This document shows, one piece after another, positions 23,411 through 33,858 of a stretch of DNA of 64,000 nucleotides (positions are counted from its first letter, which is position 1; the number at the start of each line of letters is the position of its first letter). The position numbers and the translations under genes are program-made. Below the pieces are notes generated by a model. The model saw nothing but the letters and a program-made list of their open reading frames with translations, made no database searches and was not told the origin of the DNA. Source of the DNA: Bubalus kerabau (Eukaryota > Chordata > Mammalia > Artiodactyla > Bovidae); contig NC_073642.1 in NCBI RefSeq assembly GCF_029407905.1, positions 7,068,001 to 7,132,000 on the forward strand, given 5' to 3'.

Positions 23411-24120
23411 GCTTTCTCATAGGCAGTTTCTGTTGCTGGTCTTTTTCTCTCTTGTGTAAGTTACACTTTCCTGCTTCTTTTTTTGTGTCTCATAATTGTT
23501 GAAAATTGAACATTTTATAATAGTTGTAGAAAGCTGAATACTGGTTCCCCATCACTTCTTCAGGTCTTCTTTTGTTGTTGTTTTCTTGTTTACTTGTTTA
23601 GTGACTCAGACTATTTTGGTGATGTCTTTTTTTCTTGTAATGCCTCAGAAGGAGGCATTAACTCTCAGAAGGAGCAGCCTTAGGCAGGTATACAGTCACC
23701 TTGCATGACAGTGGTTTAATTAGGGTTCTATTTGACCATCTCTTTCCCTAATCTCTCTATGAAGCTGTCTGCCTTTTTTGGAATTACACCCAACTGTTAT
23801 GCTTCCTTATTTGCTGACTGACTGCTTTACTGTTTTCAACAGTGCCTAAGACATACATGGCTCCACAGTTTGATCCAACTAAATTCATTTAGGGGTTGTC
23901 TTTGTGACAAGTATTTAAGGTCTGTTCTAACCCCAGGAGGACTCTCCTTTGCTGTTCTCTATGAAGAACCACCTGACCTATCTTTTAATTCATTGCCCTT
24001 AACTAAGAGGAGCTGCCAGCCCCATATTTGCTTATCACTAAAATCCTCATTGTTTTTGAGAGTGCCTGTAGGCTTGAACTTCCCACACTATTTCAAATAA
24101 TGCCAGTACTTTTGGGGAAA

Positions 24121-26639
24121 GCATGGAAGCTCTTTATTTTTATGGACTACCTCTGCTACTCTGGACAGTAGGTGAAGCTGATAATCTGGTCTTCTCAGCT
24201 TGCCTCTTCTGACATAGAATGTCTGCCCTGTAGCAAGCTGATATGAGAGTGATTCGTGCCCCCAGGATTTTCCTGGGTTAGAACCTCCTCCTTATGAATG
24301 GGACTGGGGGAAAGAATGGAATCTTAACATTTTGGATGCACTCTTCAGGAAATTAGACTCTTCAGCTTGGACTGTTGGGGATAAGAAATGGTGGTGGCCT
24401 ACCCCTCCGGGTATAGTATCATATCCTTTGACTGGCAGCTGAGGGAATGGGAGCTCTGCTTCTTCGTCGCACTTATCTAGAGTGGAGCTTCCGTGAAGCT
24501 GAGCTAGGATGGGAAGGAATGAGTAGTGGTTTAAACGTCGGTTTTCACTCTCGTCCTGAACGTAGAGCACAGTAGCTTGTTCTAGTAGCTCGTGGGCTGC
24601 AAGCGAAAAGCGGCCAGTTTGAGAGCCACAGTTGCCATAGAATGGACGCTTCTGTGCTGTGCTGGGAACTCGAGAAATCTGAGGTTAGTTTGCCTATGGC
24701 AGTATAGTTGTGAAAGTGAAGACTCAATTTGGGCAGCGTTGAAGTCGATCTCCTGGAAGTGTAGTCTATGATCTAGGAGTCCTCAAAGCAAGAAAGACCT
24801 CCTGTTGGGTTTGATAGGGAGGGTGGGCTGTTTCTATTTCTGACCAGGGTATATGGCCCAAAAAGGGGATGTTCCAGAAAGAAAATTGATTGGTGTCATT
24901 CCTGGAGCTTGGAAACAGGTTGGTCATGACAATAGCAGCTGATCTCTGGATTTCCCTAGCTGGAATATCCTTGTCTCTCATGCAGCATCCAGGCAGGGAG
25001 TGGGTTGACCTGTGATGGGACCAGGGCCACAAGTGGTGGGCTTATATATTATAGCTGCTTGTGCCCTTTCTAAAGCTCCTGCAGAGTATGTGTAGGCATG
25101 TGTAATTTCAAATTGAAGGCATTTGCAGAGCTGATCTCAGACCACTGTACTGATTGATGACATAGTGTGGCCCCCAGAGGTCAAGGTTCTGCTGCAAGTG
25201 ATCAGGTTTCTACAGTGACAGAATTTGCCCTGGAAGATTGCTTGCTGGGCTGGGGGTTTTATGTTGATCTGTTCTTATAGGCTTCTAGAAAAGAAAATCA
25301 GTGTGGTGGGTCTGGTTTCCAGGGATTCAAAGAATGAATTATATCAGACAAAGAAACTGAATGTGTACCTCATGAAGGGAGGCCTCCTCTTGTAACAGGT
25401 TGGTTCATGGGCCTCTTGGTACGAGTGTCTTGTTCAGTGGATGGTTGGCGCAGGTATGCCAGGATCAGAGCAGGAGTGGTGTGAGTCTGGCTGAGAAAGA
25501 GCATGCAGTAAATAGGGTGGAAAGGGTGTGGAAGTGGGGGAGGGAGATGGAGGGGTTACCCTGTCTCTAAAAGAGAGGGCAGAAAAGTACCGTAGACAGA
25601 GAGCACACGACTCCTCTGAGCGCCCTGAGGGGCCCTGGGGCATCTCAGCTCCCAGTGGGCTGTCAGGGTCTGCACTTGTGTGGGAGTGCTGTCTCGCAGG
25701 AATCGAATGCTGAGGTTGGCAGACTTACAACTCCTTGAGCTTCTTGTAAAGACTCTAGTACAGAGCTTAGGGCAGTCCAAATGAGTCTGTTATAGGAGAC
25801 CATACAGTGGCAGCAGATTTAAATAAATCACCCAGAATATGATGACACATTCAGACTAGGAGGCCATAGAAATGCCCTCTTATTAATCTTTGAAATGGCA
25901 GAGGCACTGTGGGTACTGCAAAGCATGCTTGCAGCACAGCCTTGCATTTCACCCTGCAACTGTCAAATAGTCCTTCCACTAAAACCTGCATGAAGATAGA
26001 AAAAGGCAAAATCACATTTAGAAAAATGAAGGAAATGGGTAGTCCGTTATCAAAATTGGTGTGGACTTGGGCCTGGATTGGTAAGGGTAGTCAGTGGCCT
26101 TTTCAGAATGGCCAAATCCTGCCCCACTGAAGGAGAGCCAGAAAAAATATTTTTCCATCTCTTGTTTGTCCTTGGCTTTGAATTTCAGAAGATTTATCTA
26201 CTTAGGAAAATGGCTGGCTGTCCCTCTTGCTTTGGCATGGCCGTTGTTTTACGGCCGTTCTGCAGCTAGCTCCAGGGCGGCTCTGTGGTCAAGTGCGTGT
26301 CGCTGGCACTCTGCATCTAGCATCGACCTGTGGACAGAAGGAGGCCTGTGGATCCAGGTTAAGCGTCCCGTCGGTGCAGAATGTACAGTATTGCTCCCTG
26401 GGGAGGCACAGGGTCCCTCTGTAGCCTGGCAGAGCTGACTGCATAGATGCCTCCTGGAGACTGCTTGTCCGCCTGCCCTCTAGCAGCAGGTCTGAGATGG
26501 GGTGCTGACTGCTGTGATCAGGGGAGACCTGGTCATCCAAGTCTTGGCGTTAGCTTTAGATAGACTCTCCTGAGTCCAATTTGAGTGTGCAGAGAAAACC
26601 TGTCTGAGGGTCTCAATACAAATACTACAGCCTATCAGG
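24121..26639. other. Unassigned 2.5-kb block
   Basis: This is the longest stretch with no repeat I could name confidently. It follows the 5' side of the HAL1-like element and precedes a plus-strand L1 3' end. Minus-strand frames at 24292-24570, 24545-24727, 24766-25032 and 25434-25643 are mostly in loose succession, but their translations show no motif I recognise. It may be long L1 5' sequence, a decayed retroelement or unique DNA. Confidence 0.5.
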
Positions 26640-27400
26640 GAAAGGCTATGCAGAAAAAAACATATCTATGGAAAGGATTTATTACATGTCCTAATGGGAT
26701 GTAAGAAGACAGGGCTTTACTATGGAAAACAGTATGGAGGTTCCTTATAAAGCTACATACAGACCTATCATATGATCCAGTGATCCCACTCCTAGACATA
26801 TAACCAGAAAAGGTGAAAACTTTCAATTTGAAAGATGCATGTACCCAGTTTTCATAGCAGCGCTATTTACGATAGCCAAGACATAGAAGCAACCTAAGTG
26901 TCCATCCACAGATGAATGGATAAAGAACCTGTAGTGTGTGTGTGTATATATATACATACATATATGTATATATATATATGTATACATATACATATATATG
27001 TATATGTATATATACATATACATATATATATATATACACACACACACTACAGGTTCTTTATCCATTCATCTGTGGATGGACACTTAGGTTGCTTCTATGT
27101 CTTGTCACACTGGACACACACTGGAATATTCCTTATCCATAAAAAATGAAATGCTGCCATTTGCAGCAACATGGATGGACAGAGAGACAAATACTGTATG
27201 ATGGAATCTAAAAGTATTATGAATGAATTTATTTGCAAAACAGAAACACACTCACAGACAGAAAATAAACTTATGGTTACCAAAGGGGAAAAGCAGGGGA
27301 GGATAAATTATGAGATTAACATATACACATTACTATATATAAAATAGATAAGCAACAAGGACTTACTGGGGAGCATAGGGAAAATGCTCCCCAATAAAGT
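26640..27400 (+). mobile_element. LINE-1 3' end (ORF2 end and 3' UTR) with internal inverted duplication
   Basis: Sense L1 3' phrases: 'TATGGAAAACAGTATGGAGG', 'ATCATATGATCCAGTGATCC', 'GCCAAGACATAGAAGCAACC', then after the rearranged block 'CCATAAAAAATGAAATGCTG', 'AACATGGATGGACAGAGAGA' and 'ATGGTTACCAAAGGGGAAAA'. It is 5'-truncated. The block 26877-27104 is a palindrome described separately. Confidence 0.85.
26877..27104. repeat. 228-bp palindrome: 78-bp perfect inverted arms around an AT/GT microsatellite
   Basis: Arms 26877-26954 and 27027-27104 are exact reverse complements when read base by base. The outer 60 bases of each arm are L1 3' sequence (CAAGACATAGAAGCAACC at the left end, its complement at the right end). 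The inner part is GTGTGTGTATATA. The 72-bp centre is alternating purine/pyrimidine TA-rich and itself partly self-complementary. Translating either strand from the arm gives the same start, [13 protein letters not shown]. The normal L1 continues at about 27120. Confidence 0.95.
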
Positions 27401-28329
27401 TTTGCGTTTACTTAGTAAAAGGCTTACTGTGTTTTGATCAAAATTCATATATCTAGACCCAACAGCTGTCTATTCTGGAAGAATTTGTGAGTTACAATAA
27501 TAAGAAAAGTCATAGCAATATTTAAGAAGCTTTTCAACTGTGGTGTTGGAGAAGACTCTTGAGAGTCCCTTGGACTGCAAGGAGATCCAACCAGTCCATT
27601 CTGAAGGAGATCAGCCCTGGGATTTCTTTGGAAGGAATGATGCTAAAGCTGAAACTCCAGTACTTTGGCCATGTCATGCGAAGAGTTGACTCATTGGAAA
27701 AGACTCTGATGCTGGGAGGGATTGGGGGAAGGAGGAGAAGGGGACGACAGAGGATGAGATGGCTGGATGGCATCACTGACTCGATGGATGTAAGTGAACT
27801 CCGGGAGATGGTGATGGACAGGGAGGCATGGCGTGCTGCGATTCATGGGGTCGCAAAGAGTCAGACACGACTGAGAGACTGAACTGAACTGAACTGAAGA
27901 AGACAAAATGGGTTACTCAAAAGAAACAAAAATCTGGCAGTTCTGAGTTGTCCATGATACTAAGTCCTAGAACACAGTAGAGCCAAGATTACAGTGTTGG
28001 GATAGGAAGTGATTGTGCTCCAAGAATTTGACACTCAGACAATTTGTTGTTCACACGTGAGGGCACCTGGTGCTCTTAGAAACTGTATACCCTACTTGTC
28101 CTTCTTCTATCAAGAATTTCTTCCTAGAAGAACATAATTCCTGGAGGAACATAATTCTAGAACATAAGAAGAAGAAATCAATATAATTGCAGTTGATTCT
28201 GAGCTAAAACAAAATTAAGAGATTAGGAATTAGGAGGTCTTAATATAAGAAGTTGATGTTGCTGATTGAAACTGGTTTACCATAGCGTTAAGTCTTAACT
28301 AATTGATGCAAATACAGTTACAAATAGAA
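27401..28329. other. Unassigned AT-rich DNA around a BovB 3' end
   Basis: Apart from the BovB fragment at 27529-27898, this is AT-rich sequence with no gene. Short repeated words around 28125-28165 (AGAACATAATTC) suggest slippage. The right end may already be L1. Confidence 0.45.
27529..27898 (+). mobile_element. BovB LINE 3' end, sense
   Basis: 'CAACTGTGGTGTTGGAGAAG', 'TTGGCCATGTCATGCGAAG', 'GGATGAGATGGCTGGATGG' and the terminal (GAACT)n repeats 'ACTGAACTGAACTGAA' at about 27880-27896 mark the 3' end of BovB. Its frame at 27559-27882 still reads as the BovB C-terminus ([35 protein letters not shown]). Confidence 0.92.
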
Positions 28330-28741
28330 AGCAATAATTAAAAAGTTACTGGAAGATCAAAGACCTAAATTTAAAGCTATCGTGGTCTTAGAAGAAAATA
28401 TAGGAATAAGTCTTTGTGACCTTGGATTAGGCAATGATTTCTTAGATGTAATACCAAACACACAAGCAACCAAAGGAAATAAAGACACATTTGACTTCAT
28501 CACAATTAAAACTTTTTGTGCTCCAAAGATACTATCAAGAAAATGAAAAGATAACTTACATGATAGAAGAGAATTTCTCCAAATCATGTATCTGATAAGG
28601 GACTTGTATCTGGGATATATTCTATAATTCAGTTAAAAAAAGACACCTCGGTTGAAAAATAGGCAAAAGGCTTAATAAGATGGTTCTCTGAAGAATATAT
28701 ACAAATGACCAATAATCACATGAAAAGATACTCAGCATTAT

Positions 28742-28984
28742 TGCTGCTGCTGCTAAGTCGCTTCAGTTGTGTCTGACTCTGTGCGACCCCATAGACGGCA
28801 GCCCACTAGGCTCCTCTGTCCCTGGGATTCTCCAGGCAAGAACACTGGAGTGGGTTGCCATTTCCTTCTCCAATGCATGAAAGTTAAAAGTGAAAGTGAA
28901 GTCGCTCATTCGTGCCCGACTCTTAGCAACCCCATGGACTGGAGCCCACCAGGCTCCTCCGTCCATGGGCTCTTCCAGGCAAGC
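28742..28984 (-). mobile_element. Bov-tA2 SINE, antisense
   Basis: Reversed (CTG)n tail at 28743-28755, two monomers, the first ending 'CAGGCAAGAACACTGGAGTG'. The second is truncated at its head ('GGGCTCTTCCAGGCAAGCAG'). Confidence 0.92.
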
Positions 28985-29382
28985 AGAGGAAAATGCAAGT
29001 CAGAACCACAGTGAGATACCACTTCATACCCACTTGGATGATTACAGTAAAAAGATGGGCAATAACAAATGTTGGTGGAAAAGCAGAGAAATTGGAACCT
29101 TCATGTGCTACTGCTGAGAATAAAAATGGTGCAGGTACTTTGAGAAAACAGGTTGGCAGTTCCTCAAAAGTTTAAGCAAAGGGTTAATACATGACCAAGC
29201 AATTCTACTCCAAGGTATGTACCCCAGAGAAATTAAAGCATTTGTTCACATAATAACTTTAACGTGAATGTTCATGGCAGTGTTATTCACAGCAGCCAAA
29301 ATATGAAAAAACTCAAATGTCTCTCAACTAATGAACAGTTGTACACAATTGCACAAAGTAGTATTCCATACAATGAAGTCTT

Positions 29383-30349
29383 CAATTCAATTCAGTTCAG
29401 TCACTAAGTTGACCCCATGGACTGCCGCATGCCAGTATTCCCTGTCCATCACTATCTCCTGAAGTTGGCTCACACTCATGTCCATCTCTTTGATGATGCC
29501 ATCCATCCATCTCATCCGCTGTTGCTCCCTTCTCCTCCTACCCTCAATCTTTCCCAGCATTAAGGTCTTTTCCAGTGAGGTAGCTCTTCACATCAGGTAG
29601 CCAAAGTATTAGAGCTTCAGCTTTAGCATCAGTCCTTCCAATGAATGCTCAGGACTGATTTCCTTTATGATGGACTGGTTGTATCTCCTTGCTGTCCAAA
29701 GAACTCTCAAGAGTCTTCAACACCACAGTTCAAAAGCATCGATTCTTTGGCACTCAGCTTTCTTTATAGTCCAATTCTCACATCCATACATGACTACTGG
29801 AAAAATCATAGCTTTGACTAGATGGACCATTGTTGGCAAAGTAATGTCTCTGTTTTTTATTAAGCTATCTAGGTTGGTCATAACTTTTCTTCCAAGGAGC
29901 AAGCATCTTTTAATTGCATGGCTGCAATCACCATCTGAAGTGATTTTGCAGCCCCCTAAAATAAAGTCTGTCACTGTTTCCACTGTTACCCCATCTATTT
30001 GCCATGAAGTGATGGGACCAGATACCATGATCTTAGTTTTCTGAATGTTGAGTTTTAAGCCAACTTTTTCACTCTCCTCTTTCACTTTCATCAAGAGGCT
30101 CTTTAGCTCTTCTTTGTTTTCTGCCATAAGGGTGGTGTCATCTACATATCTGAGGTTATTGATATTTCTCCTGGCAATCTTGATTCCAGCTTGTGCTTCA
30201 TCCAGCCTGGCATTTCGCATGATTTATTCTGCATATAAGTTAAATAAGCAGGGTGACAATATACAGCCTTGACATACTCCTTTCCTGATTTGGAACCAGT
30301 TTGTTGTTCCATGTCCAGTTCTAACTGTTGCTTCTTGACATGTATACAG
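29383..30349 (-). mobile_element. BovB LINE 3' segment of a 5'-inverted insertion
   Basis: The reversed BovB 3' terminus ('AATTCAATTCAGTTCAG') lies directly after the left target duplication ACAATGAAGTCTT (29370-29382). The element runs antisense to the CAG at 30347-30349, where orientation switches. The minus-strand frame 29717-30220 retains part of the RT with YVDDTTLMAE (motif C, A replaced by V), LKLNIQKTKI and GCENWTIKKAE. Confidence 0.93.
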
Positions 30350-31068
30350 TGATCAGTGCAAAGAAATAGAGGAAAACAATAGAATGAGAAAGACTAGAGA
30401 TCTCTTCAGGAAAATTAGAGATACCAAGGAAACTTTTCATGGAAAGATGGGCACAATAAAAGACAGAAATGGTATGGGCCTAACAGAAGCAGAAGATATT
30501 AAGAAGAGATGGCAATAATACACAGAAGAACTATACACAAAATAACTATACTTCACAACCCAGATAATCATGGTGGTGTGATCCTCACCTAGAGCCAGAC
30601 TTCCTGGAATGCAAAGTCAAGCAGGCCTTAGGAAACATCACTATGAACAAAGCTAGTGGAGGTGATGAAATTCCAGTTGAGCTATTTCAGATCCTAAAAG
30701 ATGATGCAGTGAAAGCGCTGCACTCAATATGCCAGCAAATTTGGAAAACTCATCAGTGGCCGCAGGACTGGAAAAGGTCAGTTTTCATTCCAATCCCAAA
30801 GAAAGGCAATGCCAAAGAATGCTCAAACTGTTGCACAATTGCACTCATCTCACATGCTAGCAAAGTAATACTCAAAATTCTCCAAGCCAGGCTTCAACAG
30901 TACATGAACCGTGTGAACTTCCAGATGTTCAAGCTGGATTTAAAAAAGGCAAAGGAACCAGAGATCAAATTGCCAACATCCGCTGGATCATGGAAAAAGG
31001 AAGAGAGTTCCAGAAAAACATCTATTTCTGCTTTATTGACTATGCCAAAGCCTTTGACTATGTAGATC
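30347..31068 (+). mobile_element. BovB LINE inverted 5' segment of the same insertion
   Basis: Here BovB reads on the plus strand ('GATCAGTGCAAAGAAATAGA', 'GCTAGTGGAGGTGATGAAAT', 'ATGCCAGCAAATTTGGAAAA', 'CTATGCCAAAGCCTTTGACT') and stops at GTAGATCAC, immediately before the right target duplication (31069-31081). Relative to the 29383-30349 segment it is inverted, with about 75 bases of internal BovB missing between the two. The frame 30643-31065 keeps early RT sequence (NKASGGDEIPVELFQILKDD) with a frameshift near 30930. Confidence 0.93.
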
Positions 31069-31450
31069 ACAATGAAGTCTTATTTGGCCATAAAAAAAGA
31101 TGAAGTACTGATACATGCTAGATGGATGAACCTTGAGAATATGTTCATAAGTGAAATACACTAGACACAAAAGACCACATATTAATGATTCTATTTATAT
31201 GAAATATTAAGAATAGGTAAACCTGTGGAGACAGAAAGTAATTAGTGATTTCCTAGGGTGGCAGTGGTAGAGGGCAGAGGGAAATGGGAAGTGGTTGCTA
31301 ATGGGTATGAAGTTTCATTTTGGGTAATAAAAATGGTCTATTACTGTCATGATGATTGTGCAACTCTGAGGCTATACTAAAAGCTATTATATACTTAAAG
31401 TGGGTGAATTGTATATGAATCATATCTCAATAAAACTGTTGTAAAAAGTA

Positions 31451-31920
31451 AGGAAAGATGTAAACTATAAAGTACTTTATTAATATTCTGTACCTCAAAT
31501 TTAAGAAATATTTACAAATCAGAAAAATGGAAAAGGATCTGGAAGAAAAAAGGGATGCTAAATTCTTCTCTGTACAAAGGGGAAGACAAAGTTCTACTAT
31601 GTTCTTGACACCAAAAGAATGTTTCATAAGATTGTAAAGATAGCTTATTGTAGAATTGCCTTCTCAGTACTAGAGATGACAAACTCAGGAAAATATAGCT
31701 CACATGGTAATTAAGAGAAAATGGAACTAAAAACATGACAGAGGATAAAAAATTATCATTTTTGTAATAAAGGCGTTAAAACCATCTATTCAGTGGCAAA
31801 GACTCAGAAATGACATGAAAAAGATGGTAAAAGCATGGGTAAAGATTTAAACATCAAATACAATTAAAAGGTAATAAAATCAAGAACATATTTATCATAG
31901 TAGTGTATGTGTGTGTGCAC
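31451..31920. other. AT-rich unassigned DNA
   Basis: No gene or recognised repeat. A short GT tract at about 31903-31917 precedes the SINE pair. Confidence 0.5.
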
Positions 31921-32111
31921 ATAGTCGCTCATTCCTGTCCGACTCTTAACCCATGGAATGTAGCCAGCCAGGCTCCTCTATCCCTGAGATTTTCCAGGCA
32001 AGATCACTGGAGTGGATTGCCATTTCCTTCTTCAGGGGATCTTCCTGACCCAGGGACTGAACTCATATCTCCTGCATTGGCAGGTGGATTCTTTACCACT
32101 AATGCCACGTG
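31921..32111 (-). mobile_element. Bov-tA SINE, antisense (left arm of an inverted pair)
   Basis: 'GTCGCTCATTCCTGTCCGAC', 'CCAGGCAAGATCACTGGAGT' and the reversed tRNA-derived head 'GGACTGAACTCATATCTCCT', 'GATTCTTTACCACTAATGCC' are seen. It meets the next SINE head to head. Confidence 0.9.
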
Positions 32112-32343
32112 GGAAGATCTGCTGGAGAAGGGATAGGCTACCCACTCCAGTATTCTTCGGCTTCCCCTATGGACCCTATGGACCAGCTGGTAAAGAATCT
32201 GCCTGCAATGTGGGCAACCTGTGTTGGGAAGATCCCCTGGAGAAGGGAAAGTTACCCAGTCCAGTATTCTGACCTGGAGAATCCCATGGTCTGGATAGTC
32301 AGTGGGGTCGCAGAGTCGGACACGACTGAGCGACTTTCACATG
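32112..32343 (+). mobile_element. Bov-tA SINE, sense (right arm of an inverted pair)
   Basis: The tRNA-derived head 'CAGCTGGTAAAGAATCTGCC', 'TGCAATGTGGGCAACCTG' and the body 'CCAGTATTCTGACCTGGAGA', 'GTCGGACACGACTGAGCGAC' are seen. A second partial monomer-like piece ('GAGAAGGGATAGGCTACCCA') lies at 32125-32160. The head region pairs with that of the neighbouring antisense copy. Confidence 0.9.
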
Positions 32344-32383
32344 GTGCCACCTGGGAAGCCTACCATAGTAGTTTTGATTTGAT

Positions 32384-33498
32384 TTGTTCAGTCACTAAGT
32401 TGTGTCCAACTCTTTGTGACCCCATGGACTGATGCACGCCAGTATTCCCTGTCCATCACTATCTCCTGAAGTTGGCTCACACTCATGTCCATTTCTTCGA
32501 TGATGCCATCCATCCATCTCATCCTCCACTGCCCCCTTCTCCTCCTACCCTCAATCTTTCCCAGCATCAGGGTCTTTTCCAGTGAGTCAGCTCTTCACAT
32601 CAGGTGGCCAAGTATTGGAGATTCAACTTCAGCATCAGTCCTTCCAATGAATATTCAGGGTTGATTTCCTTTAGGATGGACTGGTTGGATCTCCTTCCTG
32701 TCCGAGACTCTCAAAAGTATTCTCCAACACCACAGTTCAAAAGCAGCAATTCTTCAGCACTCAGCCTTCTTTATGGTCCAACTCTCACATCCATACGTGA
32801 CTACTGGAAAAACCGTAGCTTTGACTAGACAGATCTCTGTTGGCAAAGTGATGTTTCTGCTTTTTAATGCACTGTCTAGGTTTGTCATACCTCCCAAGGA
32901 GCAAGCGTCTTTTAATTGTATGGCTGCAGTAACCATATGCAGTGATTTTGGAGCCCAAGAAAATACAGTCTATAACTGCTTGCATTTTCTTTTCCCCCAT
33001 CTATTTGCAAGGAAGTGATGGGACCAGATGCCATGATCTTCGTTTTTTGAATGTTGAGTTTTAAGCCAGGCTTTTCACTCTCCTCTTTCAGTTTCATCAA
33101 GAGGCTCTTTAGTTCTTCGTTTCTTTCTGCCATTAAGGCAGTGTCATCTGCATATCTGAGATTATTGATATTTCTCCTGGCAATCTTGATTCCAGCTTGT
33201 GATTCATTCAGCCCAGTATTTTGCATGATGTACTCTGCATACAAGTTAAATAAGCAGAGTGACAGTATCCAGCCTTGATATACTGCTTTTCCAGTTTTGA
33301 ACCAGTCTGTTGTTTCATGTCTGGTTTTAACTGTTGCTTCTTGACCTGCATACAGATTTCTCAGGAAGCAGATAAGGTTGTCTGGTACTCGCATCTCTTT
33401 AAGAATTTTCCACATTTTTTGTGATCCACACAGTCAAAGGCTTTATCATTGTCAATGAAGCAGAAGTAGATGTTTTTCTGCAATTCTCTTGCTTTTTC
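32384..33498 (-). mobile_element. BovB LINE, 5'-truncated, antisense
   Basis: The reversed 3' end ('TGTTCAGTCACTAAGTTG') is at the left. The element ends at the right in 'AGATGTTTTTCTGCAATTCT'. The minus-strand frame 32912-33415 holds RT motifs (KTGKAVYQGWILSLCLFNLY for motif B, with V/W changes; YADDTALMAE for motif C; LKLNIQKTKI). Frameshifts near 32930 break the reading. Confidence 0.92.
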
Positions 33499-33858
33499 TT
33501 TGATTCAACAGATATTTGGAAATCATGTTAGTACAAAAGTCCAATATTCTTTCATTTACTCTCTCACTTACTTTAAAACTATTTACAAAGCACCTACTAT
33601 GTGGTAGGCAGTAGGTATGGAACAATGCATAAACTGCAATGATTCCTATTCTTATTGAGCTTCCTACAGAGTAGAAGAGGCTGTTATTAAACACAGAACA
33701 ATTAAATAATTTCAAATTGCAGTAAGTGCTCCAAGGAAAAGAAAAATGTGGCCTGGTGACTTAAGTAAAGTGCCTTTCTGGGCAGGTTCTTTGACCCTGA
33801 AGTATCCTTGGCATTTGGGAAGGCAGTTCTTTGGAAAAGAGTCATAGTCTGATTACTG
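33499..33858. repeat. Old interspersed repeat between two BovB copies
   Basis: 'TTACAAAGCACCTACTATGT', 'GGTAGGCAGTAGGTATGGAA', 'CTTATTGAGCTTCCTACAGA' and 'TAAGTGCTCCAAGGAAAAG' fit the same unnamed ancient repeat type as at 3600 and 10775. GTCTGATTACTG at 33847-33858 is the left target duplication of the next BovB. Confidence 0.5.

Larger units (their letters stand above)
21420..24120 (-). mobile_element. L1/HAL1-like LINE, antisense, split by a SINE
   Basis: 21480-21665 is antisense L1 ORF2-like ('AATTGGTTGGCATATGTTGT'). From about 21670 the order fits a HAL1-like element read on the minus strand: 3' region at 21670-22560, ORF1 remnant at 22640-23410, then 5' region to about 24120. HAL1 is known as a half-LINE with ORF1 but no ORF2. 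I see no ORF2 between ORF1 and the 3' region, which fits that, but the division from ordinary L1M is by memory only. Confidence 0.6.
28330..31450 (+). mobile_element. LINE-1 3' part, sense, interrupted by Bov-tA2 and BovB
   Basis: Host L1 segments are 28330-28741, 28985-29382 and 31069-31450. Landmarks: 'GACTTCATCACAATTAAAAC', 'GAACCACAGTGAGATACCAC', 'GCAATTCTACTCCAAGGTAT', 'GATGGATGAACCTTGAGAAT' and the terminal 'TATCTCAATAAAACTGTTG'. Removing the insertions restores a continuous L1 ORF2-end and 3' UTR. Stops in all frames. Confidence 0.85.

Noticed and set aside
20460..24120. Possible CRISPR-like or bacterial mobile system
   Set aside because: No regularly spaced direct repeats with unique spacers anywhere in the window, and everything recognisable is mammalian. 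The regular array at 49960-50320 is a minisatellite without spacers.
26823..27149. Tyr/Ile repeat proteins on both strands starting [13 protein letters not shown]
   Set aside because: Both are translations of the same palindromic TA/GT microsatellite block; identical starts on both strands follow from the palindrome.
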